A stretch of 17,175 bases of DNA from Gammaproteobacteria bacterium. GTDB taxonomy: Bacteria; Pseudomonadota; Gammaproteobacteria; Competibacterales; Competibacteraceae. Below, piece by piece: positions 5,570 to 14,130 of the stretch. Each line of letters starts with the position of its first letter. The first letter of the stretch is position 1. Under the pieces are notes generated by a model. It was not told the DNA's origin, ran no database searches, and worked only from the letters and a program-made list of their open reading frames with translations. The position numbers and the translations under genes are program-made. The stretch is from the NCBI GenBank assembly GCA_003562535.1, contig PWUP01000010.1, positions 1-17,175 of the forward strand, in the 5' to 3' direction.

Positions 5570-8413
5570 ATGAGCAGTCTCATTGAACAGTTTCGCCAAT
5601 CCTCACCCTTGTTCGGCGGCAACGCCCCCTTCATCGAAGACCTCTACGAAAGCTATTTGCAAAACCCCGATACCGTTCCAGACAACTGGCGGATGTATTT
5701 CAATAACCTGCAACAACAGCCTGGTGGCAATGGCCGGGATATCGCCCATGAGCCCATTCGTGAATCCTTTGCCCGCATGGCACGCCAGATGCCACTGCCA
5801 AGCGCCGGGGTACGCAGCGGCACCGCCAATATGGACGAAGCCGCCGCGCATAAGCAAGCTTTAGTGCTGCGCTTGATCAATGCCTATCGCACCCGTGGTC
5901 ATCAAATTGCACAACTCGATCCGCTCAATCTACGCGAACGCCCCCCGATACAGGACCTTGAACCGGCGTTTTATGGCCTGACCGAAGCGGATATGGACAC
6001 CACGTTCAATACCGGTTCACTGCAGTTGCAACCCCAAATGTTGCTGCGCGATATTGTGGCCAGCATCCGCGAAATCTACACCGGCACCATCGGTTCGGAA
6101 TATATGCACATCACCCGCACCGAGGAAAAACGCTGGCTGCAAAAACGGCTGGAAGCCCCAATGGCGCGGTTACACCTTAAACCGGAACAGCAACAGCAAT
6201 TGCTCAAGCAACTGATTGCCGCTGAGGGTTTGGAAAAATACTTACACACGCGCTACATCGGGCAAAAACGCTTTTCTCTGGAAGGGGGCGACAGTCTCAT
6301 CCCGCTGATGGATCAACTCATCCAACGGGCGGGCAGTCAAGGCACCCGCGAGATCGTCATGGGTATGGCGCACCGTGGGCGGCTGAATGTGTTGGTCAAT
6401 ATTATCGGCAAATCACCGTCAGAACTGTTTGAAGAGTTTGAAGGCAAACACAAACAGCAGCTCAGCTCGGGTGATGTGAAATACCACCAAGGGTTCTCCT
6501 CGAATGTGGACACGCCCAGTGGGCCAGTTCACTTGGCACTGGCGTTTAACCCCTCGCATTTGGAAATCGTCAACCCGGTGGTGCTTGGCTCGGCACGCGC
6601 CCGCATGGAACGCCACCGCCAAGACCATCCCGATCTGCCGGTGGACAGCGTCTTGCCGATTCTGATTCATGGTGATGCGGCGTTTGCCGGTCAAGGCGTG
6701 GTTATGGAGTGCTTGCAACTGTCTCAGGTGCGTGGCTATCGTACCGGCGGCACCGTGCACATCATCGTCAATAACCAAATTGGTTTCACCACCAGCAACC
6801 CACTTGATGCCCGCTCGTCGCTGTATTGCACTGACGTCGCTAAAATGATTCAGGTGCCGATTCTGCACGTTAACGGCGATGACCCGGAAGCGGTGTTGTT
6901 CGTCACTCAGTTGGCACTCGACTATCGCATGGCCTTTAACAAAGATGTGGTGATTGACCTCATTTGCTACCGCCGACTCGGCCACAACGAGGCGGACGAA
7001 CCCTTGGCAACGCAGCCGATGATGTATAAAAAAATCAAGGCTCATCAATCTCCAGCCACTTTGTATGCGGAAACATTACAGAGCCAAGGCGTGATCGGTT
7101 CTCAGGATTTGCGTCAGTGGCAAGATGAATACCGCCAGAAATTAGACGAGGGAACCCATGTGGCGCGTCCCATCCTGCCGGATACTGATACTCTGGCGGC
7201 TACCGGCTGGAGTGCTCTCAAAACGATTGATTGGGACGCGGACGTTGATACCCGCGTCTCACAAGCCACCATTCGGCGGCTGTCCGAGCAATTACTGAGC
7301 TTGCCCGAAGGTTTTGAACTCAATGCCCGCGTGGCTAAAATCATGGATGATCGGCGTAAAATGGCCGCAGGCGCTTTACCTTTAGACTGGGGCTTTGCCG
7401 AGAATATGGCGTATGCCACCCTATTGGAAGAAGGTTATAAGGTGCGGATTTCCGGGCAAGACAGTGGTCGTGGCACCTTTTTCCACCGCCATGCGGTGCT
7501 CCACAACCAAAAGGACGGCAGTAACCATGTCCCGCTGATGAATCTTAACGATGTACCCGCCAACCGTTTTGTGGTCATCGATTCGATCCTGTCTGAAGAA
7601 GCCATCCTCGGTTATGAATACGGCTACAGCACGGCTGAGCCTCATGGTCTGGTGGTTTGGGAAGCCCAGTTTGGTGATTTCACCAACGGTGCCCAAGTCG
7701 TTATTGATCAGTTCATCACTTCTGGGGAGGCCAAATGGGGTCGCTACTGCGGACTGGTGATGCTGTTACCGCATGGCTACGAAGGCCAAGGTCCGGAGCA
7801 CTCTTCAGCGCGTTTAGAACGGTTTATGCAGCTCTGTGCTGAGCGCAATATCCAAGTCTGTGTACCGACAACCCCCGCGCAATGCTTCCACATGCTGCGG
7901 CGGCAAATGCTGCGCGACTTCCGTAAACCTTTGATTACCCTTTCACCCAAAAGCCTGCTGCGCCATAAGCTGGCCGTGAATAGCTTAGAAGATCTGACCC
8001 AAGACGGTTTCCAGACCGTGATTGGCGAAATTGACGAGCTGGATCCAGCACAGGTCAATCGCCTGGTGTTCTGCAGCGGGAAGGTGTACTACGATTTACT
8101 CGAAGCCCGCCGTCAGCAGGGGTTAAACCATGTGGCCATTGTGCGTATCGAGCAGCTTTATCCCTTCCCATGGACTCGCTACAGCGAAGAAGTCGCACGT
8201 TACAGCCACGCCAAGCAGTTAATCTGGTGTCAAGAAGAACCATTAAACCAAGGAGCCTGGTATCAGATTCAACACAAATTGCGGCATTCACTTGGCCCAG
8301 ACCGTGACATTCGCTATGCGGGTCGCCCTTCGTCAGCCTCACCGGCGGTCGGTTATTATGGCCAGCATATCCAACAACAACAAGCCTTGGTTGCTGATGC
8401 CTTAGGTCTTTAA
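5570..8413 (+). CDS. sucA: 2-oxoglutarate dehydrogenase E1 component
   Basis: A 947-residue thiamine-diphosphate enzyme (E. coli SucA has 933). It decarboxylates 2-oxoglutarate and reductively succinylates the lipoyl group of SucB in the TCA cycle. The N-terminal segment (IEQFRQSSPLFGGNAPFIEDLYESYL, then VPDNWRMYF) is the typical E1o extension that binds E2. Then come GHQIAQLDPL, the substrate-site motif MAHRGRLNVLVN (about 264-275), FNPSHLEIVNPVVLGS, the ThDP region HGDAAFAGQGVVMECL (from about 366) and VNNQIGFTT, CYRRLGHNEADEP (about 465-477), and the C-terminal transketolase-like part with ISGQDSGRGTFFHRHAVLH, LPHGYEGQGPEHSSARLERF and ending ASPAVGYYGQH. No break or missing catalytic motif was seen. 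sucB starts 50 bases downstream. Confidence 0.98.
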   Translation: MSSLIEQFRQSSPLFGGNAPFIEDLYESYLQNPDTVPDNWRMYFNNLQQQPGGNGRDIAHEPIRESFARMARQMPLPSAGVRSGTANMDEAAAHKQALVLRLINAYRTRGHQIAQLDPLNLRERPPIQDLEPAFYGLTEADMDTTFNTGSLQLQPQMLLRDIVASIREIYTGTIGSEYMHITRTEEKRWLQKRLEAPMARLHLKPEQQQQLLKQLIAAEGLEKYLHTRYIGQKRFSLEGGDSLIPLMDQLIQRAGSQGTREIVMGMAHRGRLNVLVNIIGKSPSELFEEFEGKHKQQLSSGDVKYHQGFSSNVDTPSGPVHLALAFNPSHLEIVNPVVLGSARARMERHRQDHPDLPVDSVLPILIHGDAAFAGQGVVMECLQLSQVRGYRTGGTVHIIVNNQIGFTTSNPLDARSSLYCTDVAKMIQVPILHVNGDDPEAVLFVTQLALDYRMAFNKDVVIDLICYRRLGHNEADEPLATQPMMYKKIKAHQSPATLYAETLQSQGVIGSQDLRQWQDEYRQKLDEGTHVARPILPDTDTLAATGWSALKTIDWDADVDTRVSQATIRRLSEQLLSLPEGFELNARVAKIMDDRRKMAAGALPLDWGFAENMAYATLLEEGYKVRISGQDSGRGTFFHRHAVLHNQKDGSNHVPLMNLNDVPANRFVVIDSILSEEAILGYEYGYSTAEPHGLVVWEAQFGDFTNGAQVVIDQFITSGEAKWGRYCGLVMLLPHGYEGQGPEHSSARLERFMQLCAERNIQVCVPTTPAQCFHMLRRQMLRDFRKPLITLSPKSLLRHKLAVNSLEDLTQDGFQTVIGEIDELDPAQVNRLVFCSGKVYYDLLEARRQQGLNHVAIVRIEQLYPFPWTRYSEEVARYSHAKQLIWCQEEPLNQGAWYQIQHKLRHSLGPDRDIRYAGRPSSASPAVGYYGQHIQQQQALVADALGL

Positions 8414-8463
8414 CCACTCAATTAACCAAGGCATCTAAAGATAAAGAGAGGATAATCACTCCT

Positions 8464-9741
8464 ATGACTATTGAAGTGCGCGTTCCCACACTCCCAGAAT
8501 CCGTCGCAGACGCCACCTTAGTAAGCTGGCATAAACAGCCCGGTGACCGAGTTCAGCGTGATGAGAACCTCGTTGACCTTGAAACCGACAAAGTCGTTTT
8601 AGAAATTCCCGCTCCGGCGGATGGGGTAATGGGCGAAATTCTCCAAACCAATGGCAGCACCGTGCAAGCCGGTGATTTGATCGCTTATGTGGAGGCCAGT
8701 GACAGCGCTACTGCGTCAACCGCCGAGCCTGCGGGGGCAGCACCCGCTGCGGCCGCGACAGACAGCGCAGATAGCGCATTGCCCAGCGACTTACTGGAGA
8801 ATCTCAGTCCTGCGGTACGACGACTGATCAACGAACAAGGCGTTGATCCTCGTCAGATTACTGGCAGTGGTCGCGGGGGACGCATTACCAAAGCCGATGT
8901 ATTGGCTTATCTTGAGCAGCCGACCCCGCCTGCGGAACCCACCCCACCACCCCAGCCCGCCCCAGTGGCTGCTCCAGCCGCCCCTGCCCCTGCACCCTCA
9001 ACGACACCTGCCACGCCTAGCGTACCACCTGACCCCAGAGGGCGGGTTGAACAGCGGGTGGCAATGACCCGTTTACGCCAGCGGATTGCCGATCGCTTAG
9101 TCCAAGCGCAGCAAACCGCCGCAATTCTCACTACATTTAATGAAGTGGATATGCAGCCGATTATGACGCTGCGCAACCGCTATAAAGAGAAGTTTGAAAA
9201 AGAACACGGCGCCCGCTTGGGCTTTATGTCGTTCTTTGTGAAAGCCTCAATTGAAGCCTTAAAGCGCTTCCCTGCCGTGAATGCCTCGCTGGATGGCAGC
9301 GATATGATTTACCACGGTTACTACGATATTGGGATTGCGGTGTCCTCGCCGCGTGGCTTAGTGGTTCCGATTATGCGCGATGCGGATCAACTCAGCTTTG
9401 CCGAAATTGAAAACACGGTCGGCGATTTTGGTAAACGCGCCCAATCCGGTGCGCTGACGATGGAGGATTTAACCGGCGGTACGTTTTCCATCACCAATGG
9501 TGGCGTATTTGGTTCGCTGGTATCGACGCCCATTCTTAACCCACCGCAAAGCGCCATTCTCGGCATGCACAAAATCCAAGAACGCCCCGTGGTGGAGAAT
9601 GGCCAAATTGTGATCCGTCCTATGATGTATCTGGCCTTATCCTACGATCATCGTATCATCGACGGGCGTGAGGCCGTCAGTTTCTTAGTGGCCATTAAAA
9701 ATGGTTTAGAAGATCCCACTCGTTTGCTCCTGCAACTCTAA
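8464..9741 (+). CDS. sucB: Dihydrolipoyllysine succinyltransferase, E2 of 2-oxoglutarate dehydrogenase
   Basis: A 425-residue E2 core protein that moves the succinyl group from E1 to CoA. Domain order is seen directly: one lipoyl domain (1-76) with DLETDKVVLEI and lipoylated Lys43; an Ala-rich linker; a peripheral-subunit-binding domain (about 117-153, LSPAVRRLINEQGVDPRQITGSGRGGRITKADV by parts); a long Pro/Ala linker (about 155-190); then the catalytic domain from QRVAMTRLRQRIADRL to the end. The catalytic motif DHRIIDGREAV has His396 and Asp400. A single lipoyl domain and DLETDK rather than multiple domains fits the succinyl- rather than acetyltransferase. GAGAGG at 8446-8451 is the likely ribosome binding site, at a slightly long spacing of 12 bases. 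It sits between sucA and lpd in one run. Confidence 0.97.
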   Translation: MTIEVRVPTLPESVADATLVSWHKQPGDRVQRDENLVDLETDKVVLEIPAPADGVMGEILQTNGSTVQAGDLIAYVEASDSATASTAEPAGAAPAAAATDSADSALPSDLLENLSPAVRRLINEQGVDPRQITGSGRGGRITKADVLAYLEQPTPPAEPTPPPQPAPVAAPAAPAPAPSTTPATPSVPPDPRGRVEQRVAMTRLRQRIADRLVQAQQTAAILTTFNEVDMQPIMTLRNRYKEKFEKEHGARLGFMSFFVKASIEALKRFPAVNASLDGSDMIYHGYYDIGIAVSSPRGLVVPIMRDADQLSFAEIENTVGDFGKRAQSGALTMEDLTGGTFSITNGGVFGSLVSTPILNPPQSAILGMHKIQERPVVENGQIVIRPMMYLALSYDHRIIDGREAVSFLVAIKNGLEDPTRLLLQL

Positions 9742-9771
9742 GTGGTCTGCGGATCGTACTCTGGACTCTCT

Positions 9772-9794
9772 GGGCTGATCTCACCAGTCAGCCC
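9772..9794. other. Hairpin between sucB and lpd
   Basis: GGGCTGA (9772-9778) pairs perfectly with TCAGCCC (9788-9794) around a 9-base loop. A C-run rather than a T-run follows, so it is not a classic intrinsic terminator. It could be a processing or mRNA-stability element that lets E3 be made at a different level from E1/E2, since E3 can serve several complexes. Function is inference. Confidence 0.4.
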
Positions 9795-9814
9795 CCCCAC
9801 ACTCAGGGGTTATC

Positions 9815-11245
9815 ATGGCTCAAACGTATGATGTTATTGTCATCGGCGCAGGACCGGCGGGTTATGTCGCCGCTCTCCGCTGCGCTCAATTGGGTATGGA
9901 AGTCGCCTGCGTCGAGCAGTGGATTAATACTCAAGGCAATCCTGCACTGGGTGGAACCTGCCTGAATGTTGGCTGTATTCCATCCAAAACCTTGCTGGAA
10001 TCGTCTGAACAGTACCAAAAACTTAAACAGGGACTTGACACCCACGGCATCCAGCTCGGCTCGGTAGAACTCGACCTGCAGCAAATGATGCAGCGTAAAC
10101 ATGAGATTGTGGCTCAATTAACCGACGGTATTGCACAGCTTTTCAAAAGCAACGGCATTGTTTGGTTACAAGGGCGCGGTAAGCTATTAGCCGCTCATCA
10201 AATCGAAGTGACGGCCCATGACGGCAGCACCTCTCTCTACAGCGCCGATCATATCATCCTGGCAACCGGCTCCAGTCCGGTCACTATCGGTGCAGCGCCT
10301 TTAGACGGCGAGCGGATTGTTGATTCTACCGGCGGACAAGAATTTACTGAAGTACCCAAAACCTTAGGCGTGATTGGTGCCGGGGTTATCGGTTTGGAAT
10401 TAGGCAGTGTGTGGAAACGGCTTGGCTCAGAGGTGATTTTGCTGGAAGCCGTTGATCAATTCCTAGCCGATGTAGACGAACAAATCGCCCGTGATGCCTT
10501 GCGCCAGTTTACTCGCCAAGGCTTGGACATCCGCTTAGGTGCACGAGTGGTTAAAACCGAAGTGGGTGATGAACACATCGCCGTGTATTACCAAGACCAA
10601 AACGGCGATCACACACTCACCGTGGATAACCTCTTGGTGTGTGTCGGACGCATCCCCAACTCCGATGGCCTCGCTGCACCTGAAGCGGGTCTGCTGTTCG
10701 ATGAACGCGGTTATGTCCATACTGACGAATACTGTCAAACCAACCTGCCGGGTGTTTATGCGATTGGTGATTTAGTTCGCGGGCCGATGCTGGCGCATAA
10801 AGGCTCTGAAGAGGGCGTGATGGTCGCCGAGTCCATTGCCGGTCATTCAGTGAATCCGCTGAACCATGATGCCATTCCCTGGGTCATCTACACCCACCCC
10901 GAAATTGCTTGGGTCGGCAAAACCGAGCAGATCTTAAAAACCCAAGGCGTACCGTACAATGTCGGTACCTTTCCGTTTGCCGCCAATGGTCGCGCCAAAG
11001 CTATGGGTGAGTCCTCTGGCATGGTCAAAATACTGGCACACGCCGAAACGGATGCTATCCTAGGGGCGCATATCATTGGCCCGATGGCTTCGGAATTGAT
11101 TCAAGAGTGTGTATTGGCTATGGAATTTTCCGCCAGCAGTGAGGATTTAGCGCGGACGATTCATGGCCACCCCACCTTATACGAAGCCGTGCATGAGGCC
11201 GCTTTAGCGGTGCATGGTATGGCGCTGCATAAGGTTAATACCTAA
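9815..11245 (+). CDS. lpd: Dihydrolipoyl dehydrogenase, E3
   Basis: A 476-residue FAD flavoprotein that reoxidises dihydrolipoyl E2 with NAD+. Seen motifs: FAD-binding GAGPAG (11-16); GGTCLNVGCIPSK with the redox-active pair Cys49/Cys54; LATGSSP; the NAD-binding GVIGAGVIGLELG (about 185-197); second FAD motif VYAIGDLVRGPMLAHK; and the C-terminal active-site HPTLYE with His452 and Glu457, plus the dimer-interface end. Length and spacing match Lpd of E. coli (474). AGGGG at 9805-9809 lies 5 bases before the ATG. Placed directly after sucB, 73 bases away across a hairpin, it is probably the dedicated E3 of this complex, though it may also serve pyruvate dehydrogenase or the glycine cleavage system. 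A convergent gene follows after 149 bases. Confidence 0.98.
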   Translation: MAQTYDVIVIGAGPAGYVAALRCAQLGMEVACVEQWINTQGNPALGGTCLNVGCIPSKTLLESSEQYQKLKQGLDTHGIQLGSVELDLQQMMQRKHEIVAQLTDGIAQLFKSNGIVWLQGRGKLLAAHQIEVTAHDGSTSLYSADHIILATGSSPVTIGAAPLDGERIVDSTGGQEFTEVPKTLGVIGAGVIGLELGSVWKRLGSEVILLEAVDQFLADVDEQIARDALRQFTRQGLDIRLGARVVKTEVGDEHIAVYYQDQNGDHTLTVDNLLVCVGRIPNSDGLAAPEAGLLFDERGYVHTDEYCQTNLPGVYAIGDLVRGPMLAHKGSEEGVMVAESIAGHSVNPLNHDAIPWVIYTHPEIAWVGKTEQILKTQGVPYNVGTFPFAANGRAKAMGESSGMVKILAHAETDAILGAHIIGPMASELIQECVLAMEFSASSEDLARTIHGHPTLYEAVHEAALAVHGMALHKVNT

Positions 11246-11257
11246 TTTATTTAATGA

Positions 11258-11275
11258 ATGCTTTATGAAAAGCAT
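11258..11275. terminator. Weak hairpin after lpd
   Basis: ATGCTTT (11258-11264) and AAAGCAT (11269-11275) form a 7-base stem with an ATGA loop 12 bases after the lpd stop. It is AT-rich and no T-run follows on either strand, so a terminator role for lpd or for the convergent lipoprotein gene is only a possibility. The rest of the 149-base gap (11246-11394) holds nothing else I recognise. Confidence 0.3.
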
Positions 11276-11394
11276 CAAGTTGAGCGCATGGGCAAAACAA
11301 CAGGGGATTGCGTACCGCACGGCCAGCAGCGAGCAGTCCAGTCCCCAGGGGCGGCGTATTACCGTGATTCGGGGGTAAAACGAAGGTATGGCAC

Positions 11395-11991
11395 CTACTT
11401 CTGCCGCCAACTGCCATTAGCCTGATACCACCAGCCTGGACGGGCGTGGCTGATCCAGCGTTCGGCAAAGGTCGCCTGAATCTGCGCGGTCCAATCAGGT
11501 CGGTTATTGGCTTGGGCGATTTCACGATACAGCGTTTGTAAATCTCGGTTTTGCTGCTCGACTAACTGAGTAATCCGTCCCCGTTGATTTAAGGGGGCGG
11601 CATTGACATCACGCACCGCAACCAAACCATCGGCTGTCAAGCCAATCGCGCCATTGTCCAATAAACCCTGCAAATGCTGGCGATAACGCTCAGCCAAGGA
11701 CTGGCGGATGCGTTCAATCGCTGGGGAGGAAATCGTAATATCCGCTTGAGCTTGGGCATCACGCAATAGGAGTACCCCCCGCGTCATCACCTGCATATTG
11801 AATCCTTCATTAGGTAAACTCGATGAGTCACGCTGGCTGCTGGGCGGTAAACTCCACACATCTTCAATAATCCGATCTGCGGCCTGTTCCACTGCCGCTG
11901 CGGGAAAATACACATTAATGGTGACACAGGCCGCCAGCAGCAGTGTCACGGCCAGTGAGGCACCTGTTGTCCGCCAAAACACATTGGTCAT
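11395..11991 (-). CDS. ydbL: DUF1318 (YdbL-like) lipoprotein with a YnbE-like N-terminal segment
   Basis: A 198-residue lipoprotein. The signal peptide ends LLLAAC with lipidated Cys22 and Val at +2, favouring the outer membrane. The segment after the Cys, VTINVYFPAAAVEQAADRII, is the hallmark of the gammaproteobacterial DUF1318 lipoproteins and also resembles the TIN-containing strand of E. coli YnbE. The C-terminal part (about 105-198; GLTADGLVAVRDVN, QLVEQQNRDLQTLYREIAQANN, ARPGWWYQANGSWRQK) aligns with YdbL. E. coli YdbH, YnbE and YdbL keep outer-membrane lipids in balance: YdbH and YnbE bridge the envelope and YdbL is a periplasmic helper. Here one protein may do both the YnbE and YdbL jobs (inference). 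I chose the ATG at 11991 because AGAGGG stands 8 bases before it; an ATG at 12018 lacks a site. It follows the YdbH-like gene by 27 bases, clearly one operon. Confidence 0.78.
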   Translation of the reverse strand: MTNVFWRTTGASLAVTLLLAACVTINVYFPAAAVEQAADRIIEDVWSLPPSSQRDSSSLPNEGFNMQVMTRGVLLLRDAQAQADITISSPAIERIRQSLAERYRQHLQGLLDNGAIGLTADGLVAVRDVNAAPLNQRGRITQLVEQQNRDLQTLYREIAQANNRPDWTAQIQATFAERWISHARPGWWYQANGSWRQK

Positions 11992-12018
11992 TGCCCTACC
12001 CTCTTGATCAATAAACAT

Positions 12019-14037
12019 TCATTCGACTATCGGCCCCTCGCTGCGCATCGCCGCTTGCAACCGAGTTAACAAGTCATTCCAATCCACCTGCGTGTTGTAA
12101 CCTACAATATCAATGCGCGGCAAACCTCGTCCTTGTACCAGTTGAAATCCCCGACCGTCGGCCGTCGGTGCCAAGCCGCTCAGGGTGCAGATCCCATTCT
12201 GCAATCGGCAACCCACCCCCAAGCGAGCATAGTTAAACTCCTCAAACATGCTTAAAGCCCCGCGTGATAACGCTCCCGCAGCACCGGTACCGCCTAAATC
12301 CGAAATGCTCTCCACGGCGCGCTGGCTGATACGCCGCCGTGAGGCATCCGCCTCTGGAGTATGCAAATACGCATCAAAAGCCACCGGACGCCAATCCAGC
12401 AAACGCAAATCACGCACATGGCCACTGAGCAAGCCCTCCATGCGGCCAATATCGAAAGTGTGCGTGATGCTAGATAAATCTAAGTTGAACAGCTCAATAT
12501 CAGCGGTTAATTCTGGCAGCGTTTCAAACGGTCGATCAAGACGTAAATTAGCCACGGTAATATCGCCATCAAACGCTTTGACCAACAACGCACCGTCGAT
12601 GTCTAAACGATTATTCCCATAACGCACTCGGGGAATCACCCCACTGAGTGAACCGCTTAACGGTGGCCAATTCAGCGCGGCACTGACCGCCGCCATCGAC
12701 AAACCCTCTAAACGCCCGCCGAATTGTGCCTGCACCTCGATTTGCGGTGCAACGACGAACTGTTGCAACAGCAGACTGCCATCTAATACCGGAATCCGCG
12801 CCGGGGCTGTCAGCCCGATCTGCCCTGGTCGGGTGTGCAAGGGCAGTTCAGTCGCCCCAATAGTGATTTGGTGAATACCCGCCGCCTGCCAGCCGATATG
12901 GGTGAATGCCTCTGCACCCCAGCTTAAACGCCCAAACAAACCGTGCACAGCAAAACGCTGCTCGGCTTCTTCAAGGTCAACGGCGTATAAATCCAGATTC
13001 AAGGCAGTCAATTGGTGCTGCTCCAGCACCAGATCGGCTGCGAGACGCCCACTGGTGTGTAGATCTTCCAGAATAGTTCCAAAAGCCAGCGGTTGCAGAT
13101 AGTGCGTGTAAACGGGTTGCAGATCGGACGGCGGTATCTGTACGGTGAGCCGCCGCAGTGCCGGTTCGGCTTGGGGCTGCCACAGTAACGACCCCTCGAT
13201 CTGTACCACTTCGGGATGATCGAAACGCAGGCGTTCCAAGCGTAACTGCCCGTCGCGCCAATCACCCTTGACATTCACTGTAATCGGACTTTGTGAAGAC
13301 TGCCGGTTCCAGTACAGCGGTTCCACATACAATTCACCCGCACGCAGTTGCGCAACCAGATCAGCCCCCCGCTCAATCCGCCATTGACCATTCAGCTCTA
13401 AGTGCAGCCCCTCGCCCGCCTGCCGCCCATCAGCGCTGGCAAAACTCAACCGCCGTGCTCGCAGCCGCCCCTCAGCTCGTCGCACCCCAGTGGCATCGCC
13501 GTGTAAATGCACTTGACCAGTGAAATCACCCTCCAAGGTCTGGAGATCCACAACCTGTAACCAAGCGGCGGGTAGGCTCAGCGCGTGCAGTTCAGCGCTG
13601 AGCGTCCAGTGCTCAGGTTCATAGGCCAGCGTCACTTGCACACGTTGGCGCTGCCAGTGCAAGGTATCCAACTGTACATCCAGCGCCCCAGTATGCGGTT
13701 GGTAACTCAACGTCCCCTGAGCCTCAAGGTCTTGCCCAGTGATTCGCAACTCCGCACACTGCCAGTGGTGCGATTGATAGTGGAGCTGCGGGCAGTCCAA
13801 CTGTACATCCACCAGCACTGGAGCCGGTTCTGGCAAGGTTAACTGGCCTATGGTTAAATGCAAGGTTGAGCGGGTGCCGAGCTGTAGGGTCAATGCAATC
13901 TGTTCAGCCTGCCAACCAGGACCGCTGAGCATGGGGCTGCTGCTGCTCAGGGTTAAACCCCAGGTGGGTGCTGTACCCAGCAGCAGCCACACCACCAGCA
14001 GTAGGTCGGGCAAAAGCCCTGCGTTGCCCGACATCAT
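12019..14037 (-). CDS. ydbH: AsmA/YdbH-like intermembrane lipid-transport protein
   Basis: A protein of about 672 residues with one N-terminal membrane segment (LLLVVWLLLGTAPTWG) and then a long beta-rich periplasmic body of repeating amphipathic strands, as in AsmA-like lipid-transfer proteins with a hydrophobic groove. The C-terminal third resembles YdbH and its relatives: SGSLSGVIPRVRYGNNRL, AFDGDITVANLRL, a LDLSSITHTF segment, RMEGLLSGHVRDLRLLDWRP, then SMFEEFNYARLGVGCRLQNGICTL with a likely disulphide pair, and GLPRIDIVGYNTQVDWNDLL. E. coli YdbH (about 880) is longer. The partner YdbL-like gene follows by 27 bases. The start is uncertain: the frame is open back to a GTG at 14130, touching the cysM stop; ATGs lie at 14106, 14037 and 14034, and none has a good ribosome binding site. 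The favoured ATGs are supplied by the palindromic repeat. Family fairly sure; orthology to YdbH rests on context and motifs. Confidence 0.75.
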   Translation of the reverse strand: MMSGNAGLLPDLLLVVWLLLGTAPTWGLTLSSSSPMLSGPGWQAEQIALTLQLGTRSTLHLTIGQLTLPEPAPVLVDVQLDCPQLHYQSHHWQCAELRITGQDLEAQGTLSYQPHTGALDVQLDTLHWQRQRVQVTLAYEPEHWTLSAELHALSLPAAWLQVVDLQTLEGDFTGQVHLHGDATGVRRAEGRLRARRLSFASADGRQAGEGLHLELNGQWRIERGADLVAQLRAGELYVEPLYWNRQSSQSPITVNVKGDWRDGQLRLERLRFDHPEVVQIEGSLLWQPQAEPALRRLTVQIPPSDLQPVYTHYLQPLAFGTILEDLHTSGRLAADLVLEQHQLTALNLDLYAVDLEEAEQRFAVHGLFGRLSWGAEAFTHIGWQAAGIHQITIGATELPLHTRPGQIGLTAPARIPVLDGSLLLQQFVVAPQIEVQAQFGGRLEGLSMAAVSAALNWPPLSGSLSGVIPRVRYGNNRLDIDGALLVKAFDGDITVANLRLDRPFETLPELTADIELFNLDLSSITHTFDIGRMEGLLSGHVRDLRLLDWRPVAFDAYLHTPEADASRRRISQRAVESISDLGGTGAAGALSRGALSMFEEFNYARLGVGCRLQNGICTLSGLAPTADGRGFQLVQGRGLPRIDIVGYNTQVDWNDLLTRLQAAMRSEGPIVE
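14001..14034 (-). repeat. Dispersed palindromic repeat, copy 2, inside the start of the YdbH-like gene
   Basis: GTCGGGCA (14005-14012) and TGCCCGAC (14025-14032) form a perfect 8-base stem with a 12-base loop. Read on the minus strand the 34 bases match copy 1 at 3769-3802 in 30 positions. In the reading frame of the YdbH-like gene it codes for MSGNAGLLPDL just before the membrane helix. A longer inverted pair, GTAGGTCG (14001-14008) and CGACCTAC (14074-14081), may mark the full element. Confidence 0.7.
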
Positions 14038-14130
14038 AGGACGACTGGCTGGCTGTCGGACACTTCCGGGGCACGACCTACACGGTATCAACAGGAGTCG
14101 GGACATCAGGGTGAACGACCATAGACCCAC

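Noticed and set aside
6419..7048. A 209-codon open frame antisense to sucA
   Set aside because: It lies fully inside sucA, whose protein is complete and strongly conserved; the antisense translation shows no recognisable domain or ribosome binding site.
8907..9176. A Gly/Ala-rich minus-strand frame
   Set aside because: It is the complement of the Pro/Ala linker of SucB; the composition is a shadow of that linker.
12977..13274. Overlapping minus-strand frames of 88-94 codons within the YdbH-like gene
   Set aside because: They are alternate frames of a long continuous beta-rich protein and show no motif of their own.
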